Shown: piece after piece, positions 35,855 to 44,384 of the stretch | Position numbering within the stretch: the first letter of the stretch is position 1 | Layout of the letters: every line of letters starts with the position of its first letter | Assembly (NCBI RefSeq): GCF_007004735.1 | Contig: NZ_SSNL01000003.1 | Location: 744,001 to 808,000, forward strand | Reading direction: 5' to 3' | Source of the DNA: Salinigranum halophilum | GTDB taxonomy: Archaea > Halobacteriota > Halobacteria > Halobacteriales > Haloferacaceae | DNA: 64,000 nucleotides | Made by a program: the position numbers and the translations under genes | The notes under the pieces: generated by a model | The model's database searches: none | Told to the model about the DNA's origin: nothing | What the model saw: the letters and a program-made list of their open reading frames with translations, nothing else

Positions 35855-36628
35855 TCACGAGATAGTCCAGCCACCGTCGACGACGAGGTTGTGCCCAGTG
35901 ATGTACTCCGCTGCGTCGGATGCCAGGAACACCACTGCACTGGCGATGTCTTCGGGCGTCGCCATCCGACCGAGAGGTGTACGGCGTTCGTATGCCTCGA
36001 CGAACGTCTGATCTTGCTCGTCGAACACACCACCCGGGCTCACCGCGTTGACGCGAACGCCTTTCGGGCCGAGATAAGACGCGAGGTAGCGGGTTAGATT
36101 GATAATCGCACCTTTGATGGCCGCATACTCGACAGGGCTGGTCATCCCTGTCCCATCGTATACCGTGAAGTCAGGTGCTTGGACGCCATAAATCGAGCCG
36201 AAATTTATTATATTCCCACTCCCTTGTTTGGCCATCTGTTTTGTTGCATAGAATGTCGGAATGTAACACCCTGCGAGATGATTATTGACGTTCTCTCGCC
36301 AGTCGTCTATATCGACCTGCTCATACCTTCGACCGTACTGGTCGTTCCGGGGATACGCAGCGTTGACGAGTATATCGAGTCCATCGAACTCGTCCACCGT
36401 GGTCTCGATCAGTGCCTCGACGTCCGTTTCTGATGTCACATCGGCCTCGACGGCTCGAGCATCGCTGAGGTCTTCTGCGACAGCGACCGCTCGCCGCTGG
36501 TCGACATCTGCAACGACGACATGTCCACCCTGCTCGTCAAGCGCGGTACAAATCGCTGACCCAAGTAGTCCCGCACCACCGGTGACCACCACCGATTTAT
36601 TTTCAATCCCGAATCGGTTTGTCATCAA
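35855..36628 (-). CDS. Short-chain dehydrogenase/reductase, first gene of the minus-strand set
   Basis: 257 residues. The NAD(P) loop is VTGGAGLLGSAI; the NAG-like motif is NAAYPRND; catalytic Ser in NFGSIYG, and Tyr/Lys in VEYAAIKGA; late SPGGVFDEQ and DGGWTIS. Its tail and loop spacing match the SDR at 34244-35056. An ATG one codon downstream is an alternative start. It is 53 bases ahead of LegF on the same strand, with an AT-rich promoter region upstream. Composition is lower in GC than LegF. Confidence 0.85.
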   Translation of the reverse strand: MMTNRFGIENKSVVVTGGAGLLGSAICTALDEQGGHVVVADVDQRRAVAVAEDLSDARAVEADVTSETDVEALIETTVDEFDGLDILVNAAYPRNDQYGRRYEQVDIDDWRENVNNHLAGCYIPTFYATKQMAKQGSGNIINFGSIYGVQAPDFTVYDGTGMTSPVEYAAIKGAIINLTRYLASYLGPKGVRVNAVSPGGVFDEQDQTFVEAYERRTPLGRMATPEDIASAVVFLASDAAEYITGHNLVVDGGWTIS

Positions 36629-36820
36629 TCGGGTATTGCCAAGTCATGGTGATAATCCCTTACCATTTATTCGCGATTGATTTCACTACTATCTAATAAA
36701 ATCGAACGACAGTACTAATTCCTCTGGCTATTTCAGCCACCATAATATATTATAATAATCATTGCTCAGATTACATGCTCGAAATTAGTAAGTTCTATGT
36801 ACCGCCTCTCTCAATCAGTG

Positions 36821-36830
36821 TCTATAAAAT
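36821..36830 (+). promoter_or_regulatory. TATA box of the GT2 gene at 36877
   Basis: TCTATAAAAT is a strong archaeal TATA element. Transcription would start near 36852, giving a leader of about 25 bases that begins at or inside the hairpin described below. Confidence 0.55.
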
Positions 36831-36837
36831 ACCATTT

Positions 36838-36857
36838 CCGGCTGGGGGGGGAGCCGG
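36838..36857 (+). repeat. Hairpin with G8 loop in the promoter/leader of the GT2 gene
   Basis: CCGGCT (36838-36843) and AGCCGG (36852-36857) are perfectly complementary, and the loop between them is eight G residues. It lies between the TATA box and the ATG at 36877. A homopolymer here could slip during replication and change promoter or leader spacing. Confidence 0.55.
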
Positions 36858-36876
36858 TTACTCTCGGTAATCAAAT

Positions 36877-38097
36877 ATGTCCATAAAGAAATCTAAGAAG
36901 GTAGCCGCTGACGAGCCTAATGCCTCAAACGGTCTCGATACGACGGGAACGCTCAGCGGTGACGAATTACTGTTGTCTGAGGCGAGCTCTCAGCAACCGA
37001 GCCTCTCGGTAGTGATGCCGACGCTTAACGAGGAGGAGGGCATCGCCGAGTGTATTCAGCGGGTGAAGAACGCGCTCGAAGAGTTGCAGATTTACGGTGA
37101 AATCGTTGTTTCTGATTCTTCGACCGACGACACTCCACTCATCGCGGAGGAGATGGGGGCGAGAGTGATTTCCCCTGATAAGAAAGGCTACGGTTACGCC
37201 TACCTATTCGCATTCAGGCATGTACGTGGGGATATCATCGCGATGGGTGATGCAGACACGACATACGATTTCGAGGAACTCCCGAAACTCTTCGAACTGG
37301 TCGACTCGGGCGAAGCTGACATGGCGATGGGCTCGCGCTTAAATGGAGAAATCCTCCCTGGGTCGATGCCGAAACTTCACAAATACGTCGGGAACCCCTT
37401 CCTCACGAAATTCCTCAACTTCTTCTACGGTGCAGGGGTTTCAGACGCGCACTCGGGCATGCGAGTGTTCACCCGCAGTGCGTACGAAGAGATGGAATTA
37501 CAGACCACTGGGATGGAATTCGCTTCAGAGATGATCATGAAGGCGGGCGAGAAGGACCTCGTTATCAAGGAGCTTCCGATAACGTATCACCCCCGAAAAG
37601 GTGAGGCGGAGTTAGAGTCGTTCAAGGACGGATGGCGACACGTTCGGTTCATGCTCGCTAACGCCCCTGGATACCTTTTTTCAGCGCCTGGGCTCATCCT
37701 TGCGGTGACTGGTGTGATTACCATGGCAATCGCGGGATTGGGTGTCTCGATTAACGGTGGCACGTTCGGCATCAATTCGATGATCGCGGGCAGTCTGTTC
37801 ACGCTGGTCGGGACACAGGTTGCCTGTTTCGGAGCGTTCGCCACCGTTGCTGGAGAGCCGATTCGGAAGGCTGAGGACCCGATTACCAACTTCCTCACGA
37901 CTCACGTCGACTTGGAACACGGGGCTGTGGCGGGTCTGGTCGTCTTCGCTGTCAGTGCTGCTTACATGGCACTGGTTGGGTTCGGGTGGACGTCGAGTGG
38001 GCTCATCAGTCCTCCAGTCGTCGTAGCACTGACCACGCTTGTCCTCGGAATCCAGCTCATCTTCACCTCCTTCTTCTTGGGTGTCCTTTCCGAGTAA
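36877..38097 (+). CDS. Membrane-anchored family 2 glycosyltransferase (polyprenyl/dolichyl-phosphate-sugar synthase type)
   Basis: 406 residues. A polar N-terminus of about 40 residues precedes the GT2 domain: LSVVMPTLNEEEGIAECIQR, EIVVSDSSTDDT, and the metal motif IAMGDADTTYDFEEL. The sequence MGSRLNGEI followed by SDAHSGMRVFTR is typical of dolichol-phosphate mannose/glucose synthase relatives. The C-terminal half has about four membrane helices (from LFSAPGLILAVTGVITMAI to the C-terminus). Likely charges dolichyl phosphate with a sugar for surface glycan assembly; the sugar is unknown. It stands alone. Confidence 0.86.
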   Translation: MSIKKSKKVAADEPNASNGLDTTGTLSGDELLLSEASSQQPSLSVVMPTLNEEEGIAECIQRVKNALEELQIYGEIVVSDSSTDDTPLIAEEMGARVISPDKKGYGYAYLFAFRHVRGDIIAMGDADTTYDFEELPKLFELVDSGEADMAMGSRLNGEILPGSMPKLHKYVGNPFLTKFLNFFYGAGVSDAHSGMRVFTRSAYEEMELQTTGMEFASEMIMKAGEKDLVIKELPITYHPRKGEAELESFKDGWRHVRFMLANAPGYLFSAPGLILAVTGVITMAIAGLGVSINGGTFGINSMIAGSLFTLVGTQVACFGAFATVAGEPIRKAEDPITNFLTTHVDLEHGAVAGLVVFAVSAAYMALVGFGWTSSGLISPPVVVALTTLVLGIQLIFTSFFLGVLSE

Positions 38098-38536
38098 TCG
38101 CACAGGTCGGAACTCAGTACCTCGGCCACTCCGTCTCTCCCCCGAGAGTAACCGTCAGCATCTGTCTTTCATTACTACTTGGGGAGCATCATCATTTCTG
38201 AGCGGTGCCGCGGAGGCTTTCGCGACGCAAACGAGCGTGGTGAGGGATTAAGGGGAGCAAAGCACGCAATCGGTTCGGTCCGTAATCAATTCCACGGACG
38301 ACTGTTCACTCATAACATGATTCCACACATACAACCGACCCCCTACAGAGGAGGACATAGCAATCTTGCGGGGGTCCACACTCTGAGGCTCTCCGGGCAG
38401 AACCGGCACCGTCACTGGCTTCCGCCGAGAACGATACCACTAAACGTGACGCCATGCGCGTCTTCGTACCCAGACGGTCTAAAGTGTGAGAACACCGACC
38501 GTTAGATTATGACGGCTGATCCGATCGGCCGGTAAA

Positions 38537-38672
38537 ACATGTTCGGGATGTGGAACCCATTCCGCTGGAGCCACACAATACTAGTCCTTGAATCGCCGCA
38601 GACGGTTCGGCTGAGGCCACTCACATAGAATCGGGGGTGGAAGCCCACGATCTCAGTCGTAAGAGGAAGCCG
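38537..38672 (+). pseudogene. Degenerate TnpB C-terminus (IS200/IS605 family), copy 1
   Basis: In one frame KTCSGCGTHS appears, the first CxxC of the TnpB zinc finger, then stops. In another frame the tail reads ESGVEAHDLSRKRK, like the EAHGFSRG-type ends of haloarchaeal TnpB proteins, and overlaps an imperfect hairpin (GAAGCCCACGATCTCAGTCGT). Frames are broken. The call is based on recalled tail patterns and needs a search. Confidence 0.35.
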
Positions 38673-38985
38673 ACAGGTCCAACACGTTCCACGAGCGACG
38701 AACCGCCGGTTTCGTCACCGTCCGAGCTATTTTTCAGCGCCCCGTAACGTCCAGTACACTCCCGGTCAGCCAAACGTGTCGTCCGTGGAGGGGCGTCCGT
38801 AGGTACGCCCTGAAACCGGGGACGAATGACACTTCGTCGCTCTCGGTGCGCTACGCACCGATGAAACGAAGAGAGTCCACCAATAATTAATGCGGTGTGA
38901 GACGGCTTCGGACATAGACCACATGTCCGAAAGGCACGCAGGAACTCTCTCTGTGTGACCGACTTGTCGTCATGCAACCCCACTC

Positions 38986-39096
38986 GACAGCGGACGAAGT
39001 CGTCTCGTGATGACGGAAGACGTGACGCGTCTTCCGAACCATGTGGGCCGAAACCCTTCGCGGGGGAAGGTCCACGACTTCAGTCGGCGGTAACTT
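38986..39096 (+). pseudogene. Degenerate TnpB C-terminus, copy 2
   Basis: The frame ending at the TAA at 39094-39096 reads RNPSRGKVHDFSRR before the stop, again like a TnpB tail, and it overlaps a second imperfect hairpin (CCACGACTTCAGTCGGCGG). Copy 1 and copy 2 point the same way, about 430 bases apart. No tnpB body or left end is visible between them. Confidence 0.3.
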
Positions 39097-39145
39097 ACTA
39101 ACGATACGCTCAGTGTTCATTGCGCGGGGCTGGAGGGAAACCGCC

Positions 39146-41320
39146 TCAGCTGTCGGAGTCGAGCTGGTCACTCTCGAGTAACGAACGGGCTGCGGACAGG
39201 GCGGCTTCAGCCTCTTCAACCGAAACTTGTCGACGCCGATACTGTACTGCTTCATACGCATCGGTCAGCGTTCGCAGAGCGTCACGGTCGAATCCGGCGG
39301 CGAGGGTCGCATCGTAGAACTGCCGATGTGTGTAGGGTTGGTCCCCAGAAACGCTCGTCCGGAGTCTGTGCCGAACGGTCGCATACGCACTGGTAACTGC
39401 AGTATCGACGTCGCCTTCGTTGAGGCTGTCGACCGCTATATCCAGTGACTGCGGTCCAACGACAGAACCCGTACGAGCCACCGCGGATTTGAAACTCTGC
39501 ATCCGTGTTGTGTCTCTGGTCCCTTCCGACGATCCACGACGGCGGAGAACGGTGACGAGTCCGAACCCGATGACGAACAGCACAACTCCTCCGACGACAG
39601 TCCTACTTCGTGTAGAGATTACTGAAGTAAGATACTCGATTGCCTCCGGAGGTATGAACCGCACCGGTTCTACCTCATCCGAGCGGGAATTAAAAACCTG
39701 CTGTGGGGCGGGTAATGTAACCTCGGACGATTCAGATGCGATATTCGTCCCTCGTCCGTCGAACGTGACGACCGCTGTGCTTTCCCGTTCAACAGCTACC
39801 AACTGAACACTGAAAGTCCCGTTTGATCCCGTTCGAGTGGTCGCAACCGTCTCCCCACTCCTGGATAATTGGATCGGTTGTGCTTCGAGAGGTACCCCAC
39901 CCGCCGTCAGCTGGCCGGAGACGGTGACCAGACCGGCTTGTCGCTCCGCGGACACTGCCAGCTGTGGCGCTGTGGGCCTCACTCGAAGCGGACGGACAGT
40001 TGGTTGCGCCTCTACGGCCCGTCCATCGACATCGAAACTAACCACGACTGACGACGCCCCCGTAGGCACGTCTGAGGGCAGTGTCGCCTCGAAGGTGAAC
40101 GACCCGTTGAGGTCCGTCCTCACCTGTCCTAACGACCGCTCTCTGAGCGTTACGTTGAGCGGAACGTCGGCTACTGGTCGCTCCCCAGCGACTACTCGCC
40201 CATTGACACGGACTGTCTCATTGAAACCTACAGAGGAGGTTGAACTCGAAACCTCGATTGTTGCGGGGACTCCCTCCACATTGATGGGAACCGGTGTCTG
40301 TGTCCCGAGGTACGCACTCTCCTCTGCTGGTACGTACTGGAGATACACTTCTGTCGAATTACGCGCAATGAGCTGTGGACTGTACTCAACGAAGAATTGA
40401 CCGTCTGCGTCCGTTCTGGCTTCGTATGATTGCTCGCCCACAACGACCGTAATTGTCCGGTCTGCAATCGGCTCGCCCTGGCTCGTCAGCCTCGCTTGTA
40501 TCCGCATCGGGTTAAGGAACGAACTGCTTGGTTCCGCTTCGGTTACTGTGACCTCCGTCGGAACGAACGTACTTTGCCTGGCGTTCATTTGGCGTTCCGA
40601 CACCGAGGTCTGAACACGTTCGATGCGGCTCGTGGTCGCTGCGAGGTCAACGTCCGTCTGTTCTTCCAGCTGGGTGTAGTTCGCCTGTAGATAGGTTGCG
40701 TTCTCGGTAGCCCATTCACCTAACTGGTTGACCCGACGAGCGAGCTGTCGTGTTCCCGTCTCGTTCCCACCAGAACGGGCCTGGAGATAGTCGACGTACG
40801 TTTCATCGAACTCGGCGACTGTCGCGGCGTATTGGTCGTGTGCTCGACTCGCCGCGCGGTAGTTGGCAACGGATTGCTCAGCCTTCTCGTCGTTACGGAG
40901 CTCAGCAACGGCTCTGTACTTTTGCAGCACTGATTCGTACTCGTCGCCGAACACTTGTTGCGCCGCTTCGTATTCTTCCTGAGCTATAAGAATCGATCCC
41001 TGGTCGTGGTGCGCGACGAGACGACTTTCGAGTCCACTCTGCAACTCGTCGAGAGTGTCCTCGTCGCTGGTCTCATCCGGGTTCTGATGCCGAATTGAGG
41101 AATTATTGACCTGTGGATATGTCTGTGGATTCTCACGCGTCTCAGTTATCGAGGAGAACTCACTAGTCGATACGTCGGTTGCTCGATTACTGTCGCCCTG
41201 TAAAGGTGTACCCTGTGGGTGCGGTGCTGCCATCACGCTCATGGGTGTCGTGCCGACGAGCACAGCTACGGCTACAGTGACGACCACCAGCGAACGCGTG
41301 AGCGTCCAGATGCGCTGCAC
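39146..41320 (-). CDS. Secreted/membrane protein with Ig-like repeats and cytoplasmic DUF4129 domain
   Basis: 724 residues. A Sec-type signal (SLVVVTVAVAVLVGTTPMSVMA) is followed by a Gln/Glu-rich helical region (about 95-230) and about three Ig-like beta domains (about 250-545), with phrases such as VRTDLNGSFTFEATLP. One membrane helix lies near 573-593 (VVGGVVLFVIGFGLVTVL). The C-terminal domain (about 640-715, YATVRHRLRTSV to RRRQVSVEEAEAAL) matches DUF4129. In bacteria and archaea DUF4129 proteins sit with MoxR and DUF58 genes, as here: the divergent neighbour is DUF58. The extracellular part may sense or bind surface material (inference). Confidence 0.82.
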   Translation of the reverse strand: MQRIWTLTRSLVVVTVAVAVLVGTTPMSVMAAPHPQGTPLQGDSNRATDVSTSEFSSITETRENPQTYPQVNNSSIRHQNPDETSDEDTLDELQSGLESRLVAHHDQGSILIAQEEYEAAQQVFGDEYESVLQKYRAVAELRNDEKAEQSVANYRAASRAHDQYAATVAEFDETYVDYLQARSGGNETGTRQLARRVNQLGEWATENATYLQANYTQLEEQTDVDLAATTSRIERVQTSVSERQMNARQSTFVPTEVTVTEAEPSSSFLNPMRIQARLTSQGEPIADRTITVVVGEQSYEARTDADGQFFVEYSPQLIARNSTEVYLQYVPAEESAYLGTQTPVPINVEGVPATIEVSSSTSSVGFNETVRVNGRVVAGERPVADVPLNVTLRERSLGQVRTDLNGSFTFEATLPSDVPTGASSVVVSFDVDGRAVEAQPTVRPLRVRPTAPQLAVSAERQAGLVTVSGQLTAGGVPLEAQPIQLSRSGETVATTRTGSNGTFSVQLVAVERESTAVVTFDGRGTNIASESSEVTLPAPQQVFNSRSDEVEPVRFIPPEAIEYLTSVISTRSRTVVGGVVLFVIGFGLVTVLRRRGSSEGTRDTTRMQSFKSAVARTGSVVGPQSLDIAVDSLNEGDVDTAVTSAYATVRHRLRTSVSGDQPYTHRQFYDATLAAGFDRDALRTLTDAYEAVQYRRRQVSVEEAEAALSAARSLLESDQLDSDS

Positions 41321-41416
41321 AGGTGTCTGTCGTGGTGACGGTACATTATCGTTCTCTTTGCCTGTCGGTTACGAACCCGTAGATTCAATTACTGGTGAAA
41401 ACAATACCATCGAAAC

Positions 41417-42835
41417 GTGAGCCCAACATCGGAGTTCTGGGCAGCTGTAGGGGTGGTCGGTATACTCTACGTTGCCGGAATCCTTGGTAATCTCCCTCTC
41501 TTGATCTTCGCAGGTTCAGGCCTGACAGCGTGGCTTCTCATCTCGGCAATGCTAACGAGTTCCACTTTGGTCGAAACCCATGACTCGGTTTCAGTACACG
41601 TTGTATCTGATACAAAGCAGGTAGCACTTGGTGAACAAATTAAGCTCCCGGTGACCGTTTCGGCATCTGAACCAGTTAGCCATCCGGTCACGGTCGATGT
41701 GGAGTTTCCGGCCGGCATCGACGCGTCGAACGTCACGCTGCAGTTGTCTCCGGGTCAGTACCAAGCGCGGGAGGTCATACCAGTCTCGCTCCCTCTCGCT
41801 GGCCGGTTCACGCTCCCGAAGATGACTGTCCGCTACGTGAGTGGGGACGGATTGTTTACGCAATCAGTGTCGCTCGAGAGTGGCGTGACAATTACGGCCA
41901 CTCCACGCGGTCCTGAGGGTATTCATGTCGGGACCGGTGGCGAACGCACGAAGCTCTTTGGCGGTCATAACGGGCGGTGGTATACGGACCGCGGGGACGA
42001 TGTCGCTTCGACCCGTGAGTACCAACCGGGCGACGCCTTCAGACGAATCGACTGGAAGGCTACTGCTCGGCTTGATGAACCAATCGTCAGGGAGTTTGAC
42101 TCCGATCAGGAGCTCCGAATTCACGTTGTGGTCGATGCACAATCACGGCTCCGGGCGGGCACGTCCGGACGGACGAAACTAGATTATCTCCGAGAAGTCG
42201 CCATGCGAACTGTTGCTGGTGCGGAGATGAACGACAACCCGCTGAGTCTGACGATTGTCAACGATGACGGGATTCAAACCGCCACTGACCTCGCTCGGAC
42301 GAACGACCATTATCAACGTGCACGCGATTCGTTGCTCGCTCTTGATACAAGCGTCAGTGGGACACGCGTCGCTCCCCCACCGATTAATAGCGATAATCCA
42401 GTGTCGGCTCAGTGGAAAGCCGAGGTCTTCCGGCGCCGAGATGAAACGACGTTCACTAGGACGCTCGGTCCCTATTTCAGACGGGGTGGAAGCTTTGACC
42501 CCGGAGAGTCTGACGACCATCTGTTCAATGCCGTGCAACGACACGTTTCTAGGGGGAATGCAGGTGGTACAACCGTCATTTTCACCGATGACGAGCAGCG
42601 ACGGAGGCTGATGGACATTGTCCAGCTCGCGACGTGGAAACGTGGCAAGGCGACGGTTTGTCTCACTCCGACCGCACTTTTCGACGAAGGCGATGATTCC
42701 TCAGCGCATACGTTCGAACGACTTTCTGACTTCGAGGAGTACCGTCGGAGCTTGGATCAACTCCCTGGCGTTGCAGCCCTCGAGGTCGGACCCGATAACC
42801 GTCTCAAGAGTGTCCTCAATGGTCGTAACCCATGA
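41417..42835 (+). CDS. DUF58 domain protein (MoxR-associated)
   Basis: 472 residues starting from a GTG. Two membrane helices lie near the N-terminus (residues 9-45). A beta-rich middle part follows, and then the DUF58 hallmark GDDVASTREYQPGDAFRRIDWKATARLDEPIVREF (about 194-228), with a von Willebrand-A-like tail (LRIHVVVDAQSRL). DUF58 proteins work with MoxR AAA+ ATPases in complex maturation. It is divergent from the DUF4129 gene (96 bases between) and begins a plus-strand run with two membrane proteins. Confidence 0.86.
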   Translation: MSPTSEFWAAVGVVGILYVAGILGNLPLLIFAGSGLTAWLLISAMLTSSTLVETHDSVSVHVVSDTKQVALGEQIKLPVTVSASEPVSHPVTVDVEFPAGIDASNVTLQLSPGQYQAREVIPVSLPLAGRFTLPKMTVRYVSGDGLFTQSVSLESGVTITATPRGPEGIHVGTGGERTKLFGGHNGRWYTDRGDDVASTREYQPGDAFRRIDWKATARLDEPIVREFDSDQELRIHVVVDAQSRLRAGTSGRTKLDYLREVAMRTVAGAEMNDNPLSLTIVNDDGIQTATDLARTNDHYQRARDSLLALDTSVSGTRVAPPPINSDNPVSAQWKAEVFRRRDETTFTRTLGPYFRRGGSFDPGESDDHLFNAVQRHVSRGNAGGTTVIFTDDEQRRRLMDIVQLATWKRGKATVCLTPTALFDEGDDSSAHTFERLSDFEEYRRSLDQLPGVAALEVGPDNRLKSVLNGRNP

Positions 42836-42866
42836 ACCGCAGACTTATATATGAGGTGCTACTCGA

Positions 42867-43364
42867 ATGGTGACAATGGAACGGTCGGCACCCTCACGCA
42901 ATCGAATCATGCGTGGGCTTTTGCTGTTCTTCTCGTTTTCTGCAGCGGTAGCTGCCGTCTGGATTGGTAGAGGGATGGACGACAATGCACTCGCGCTCGG
43001 CATTGCTGCGGTGGGAGTGGCTGTCGCAGTGATAACGACGGGGCCGTTCGGGGTCGCGACGTACTATCTCGGAGCTGTGGCGACAGGTGATGAGATGACC
43101 CCCATCGGAATCGTCCTTCTGGGGCTAGCATCCTTCTTTTTATTATTAGTAGAAACACCATCAGGTGCAAGAGTCAAAACGGGCGTACTGTTGATCCCGT
43201 TGATGACACTGTTCGGGATAGGTATCGATTTCAGTAGAGCAGTGTGGGGACCGGTAATCACAGTGTTTTTACTGCTCGGATTGTTGGGCACTGGCATATA
43301 CGTGTTCCGTCGACTGACAATTGCTCGGCTCGGACTCACGACAGGGGAGCGCAGCCATGAGTGA
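42867..43364 (+). CDS. Small polytopic membrane protein of the MoxR module
   Basis: 165 residues, with about five hydrophobic segments (from GLLLFFSFSAAVAAVWI to GPVITVFLLLGLLGTGIYVF). No motif is recognised. It starts 31 bases after the DUF58 gene and its 3' end overlaps the next ATG by 8 bases, so it belongs to the same transcription unit. Members of this position are seen in haloarchaeal MoxR/DUF58 clusters but have no assigned role. Confidence 0.65.
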   Translation: MVTMERSAPSRNRIMRGLLLFFSFSAAVAAVWIGRGMDDNALALGIAAVGVAVAVITTGPFGVATYYLGAVATGDEMTPIGIVLLGLASFFLLLVETPSGARVKTGVLLIPLMTLFGIGIDFSRAVWGPVITVFLLLGLLGTGIYVFRRLTIARLGLTTGERSHE

Positions 43365-44310
43365 AGACCGAGCGAACAGGGGCGTCCCCACTGATTCAGT
43401 GGCGGCGACAGACGGTCGAAACGATTCCGACAGTCGACGGTCCGACGGCGAGCCGATTGACGACCTCCAAGACGAGATTCGCCGTCTCAGGCAAAAAAAT
43501 CGGCGTTTGAGAGACAAATATGAAGAAACCCAGCAGACTCGAACCCTCCAAACTGTGCTTGGCCTCGCCGCGGTCGGGCTGCTCGCGGGTGTGACGGCAA
43601 TCGTTGTACCGAGCACACAGGAGGTGTTGTTCACTATCGCAGCCACCGGGCTGTTTGCAGCAGTGCTCACATACACCCTCACATCCGATCGCTTCGTTCC
43701 TGTTGAGGTCGGTGAGGGAATCTACGAGTCTCTTTCGTACAACGAGCAGGCAATCGCTAACAGCTTGGGGCTCTCGGAAGTCCGAGTGTACGTTCCGACA
43801 GACTTCGGCCCTCGACTCTTTGTGCCCGAAATAGATGCGTACAATCGTTCAGTTACCGAGTTGCGAGGTGATACTGATACTGTCCACCAACTCCGGGAGC
43901 CGTTCGTCGTGAGCGAGTTGGCCTCAGAGTCCGGACTCTCTCTCCGGCCGACTGCGAGTACACTGCTTTCGACGTTCTCCGAGCAGCGCGGTAACTCGCT
44001 CCCATCAGAGCCGACAGAGGCAGTCGTGGTGCTCGCGGAAGGGGTGACCGACGTCCTCGAACTCGCACGGGAGGTGCAGACAGATGTAGATGCCAGATCC
44101 GGGCGAGCCACATTCGAGGTCCAGGGGCAGCTATTTGGCCCACTAACGCGTTTCGACCATCCAGTTACGTCATTTTTCGGTGCAGGCCTCACGAAAGCAC
44201 TCTCGAAGCCTGTCGAGGTCTCTCTCAGCGAAACTGATGATGGACCGTTCGTCATTTGTCAGTGGCCTACTGTCGCGGACGAGAGGAACGATACCGACCG
44301 GTCACTCTGA
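43357..44310 (+). CDS. Membrane protein of the MoxR module, unknown
   Basis: 317 residues from the ATG at 43357. An acidic N-terminus (to about 45) leads to a short coiled coil (IDDLQDEIRRLRQKNRRLR), two membrane helices near 70-115 (VLGLAAVGLLAGVTAIVV and VLFTIAATGLFAAVLTYTL), then a soluble mixed domain. The in-frame TTG at 43321 would lie inside the previous gene, and the 8-base overlap favours 43357. The coiled coil may mediate oligomerisation. No family is named with confidence. Confidence 0.68.
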   Translation: MSEDRANRGVPTDSVAATDGRNDSDSRRSDGEPIDDLQDEIRRLRQKNRRLRDKYEETQQTRTLQTVLGLAAVGLLAGVTAIVVPSTQEVLFTIAATGLFAAVLTYTLTSDRFVPVEVGEGIYESLSYNEQAIANSLGLSEVRVYVPTDFGPRLFVPEIDAYNRSVTELRGDTDTVHQLREPFVVSELASESGLSLRPTASTLLSTFSEQRGNSLPSEPTEAVVVLAEGVTDVLELAREVQTDVDARSGRATFEVQGQLFGPLTRFDHPVTSFFGAGLTKALSKPVEVSLSETDDGPFVICQWPTVADERNDTDRSL

Positions 44311-44384
44311 CCCCACGAAGAAAAATAAAAACCAACCGGTGACGACACTGCCACACTGACTCTCGCTGCCTCCTCACACCCTCT

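Larger units (their letters stand above)
38098..39145. other. Gene-poor region with transposon fossils
   Basis: About 1050 bases with no intact gene. Short frames here lack haloarchaeal character. Two segments look like decayed C-terminal ends of IS200/IS605-type TnpB genes with their hairpin right ends (separate entries). A TCSGCG zinc-finger-like fragment at about 38537-38554 is also TnpB-like. The rest shows nothing I can name. Confidence 0.45.

Noticed and set aside
38179-38505. 108-codon open frame in the gene-poor region
   Set aside because: Rich in His, Arg and Pro with no haloarchaeal acidity and no homology I recognise; it more likely lies in decayed sequence.
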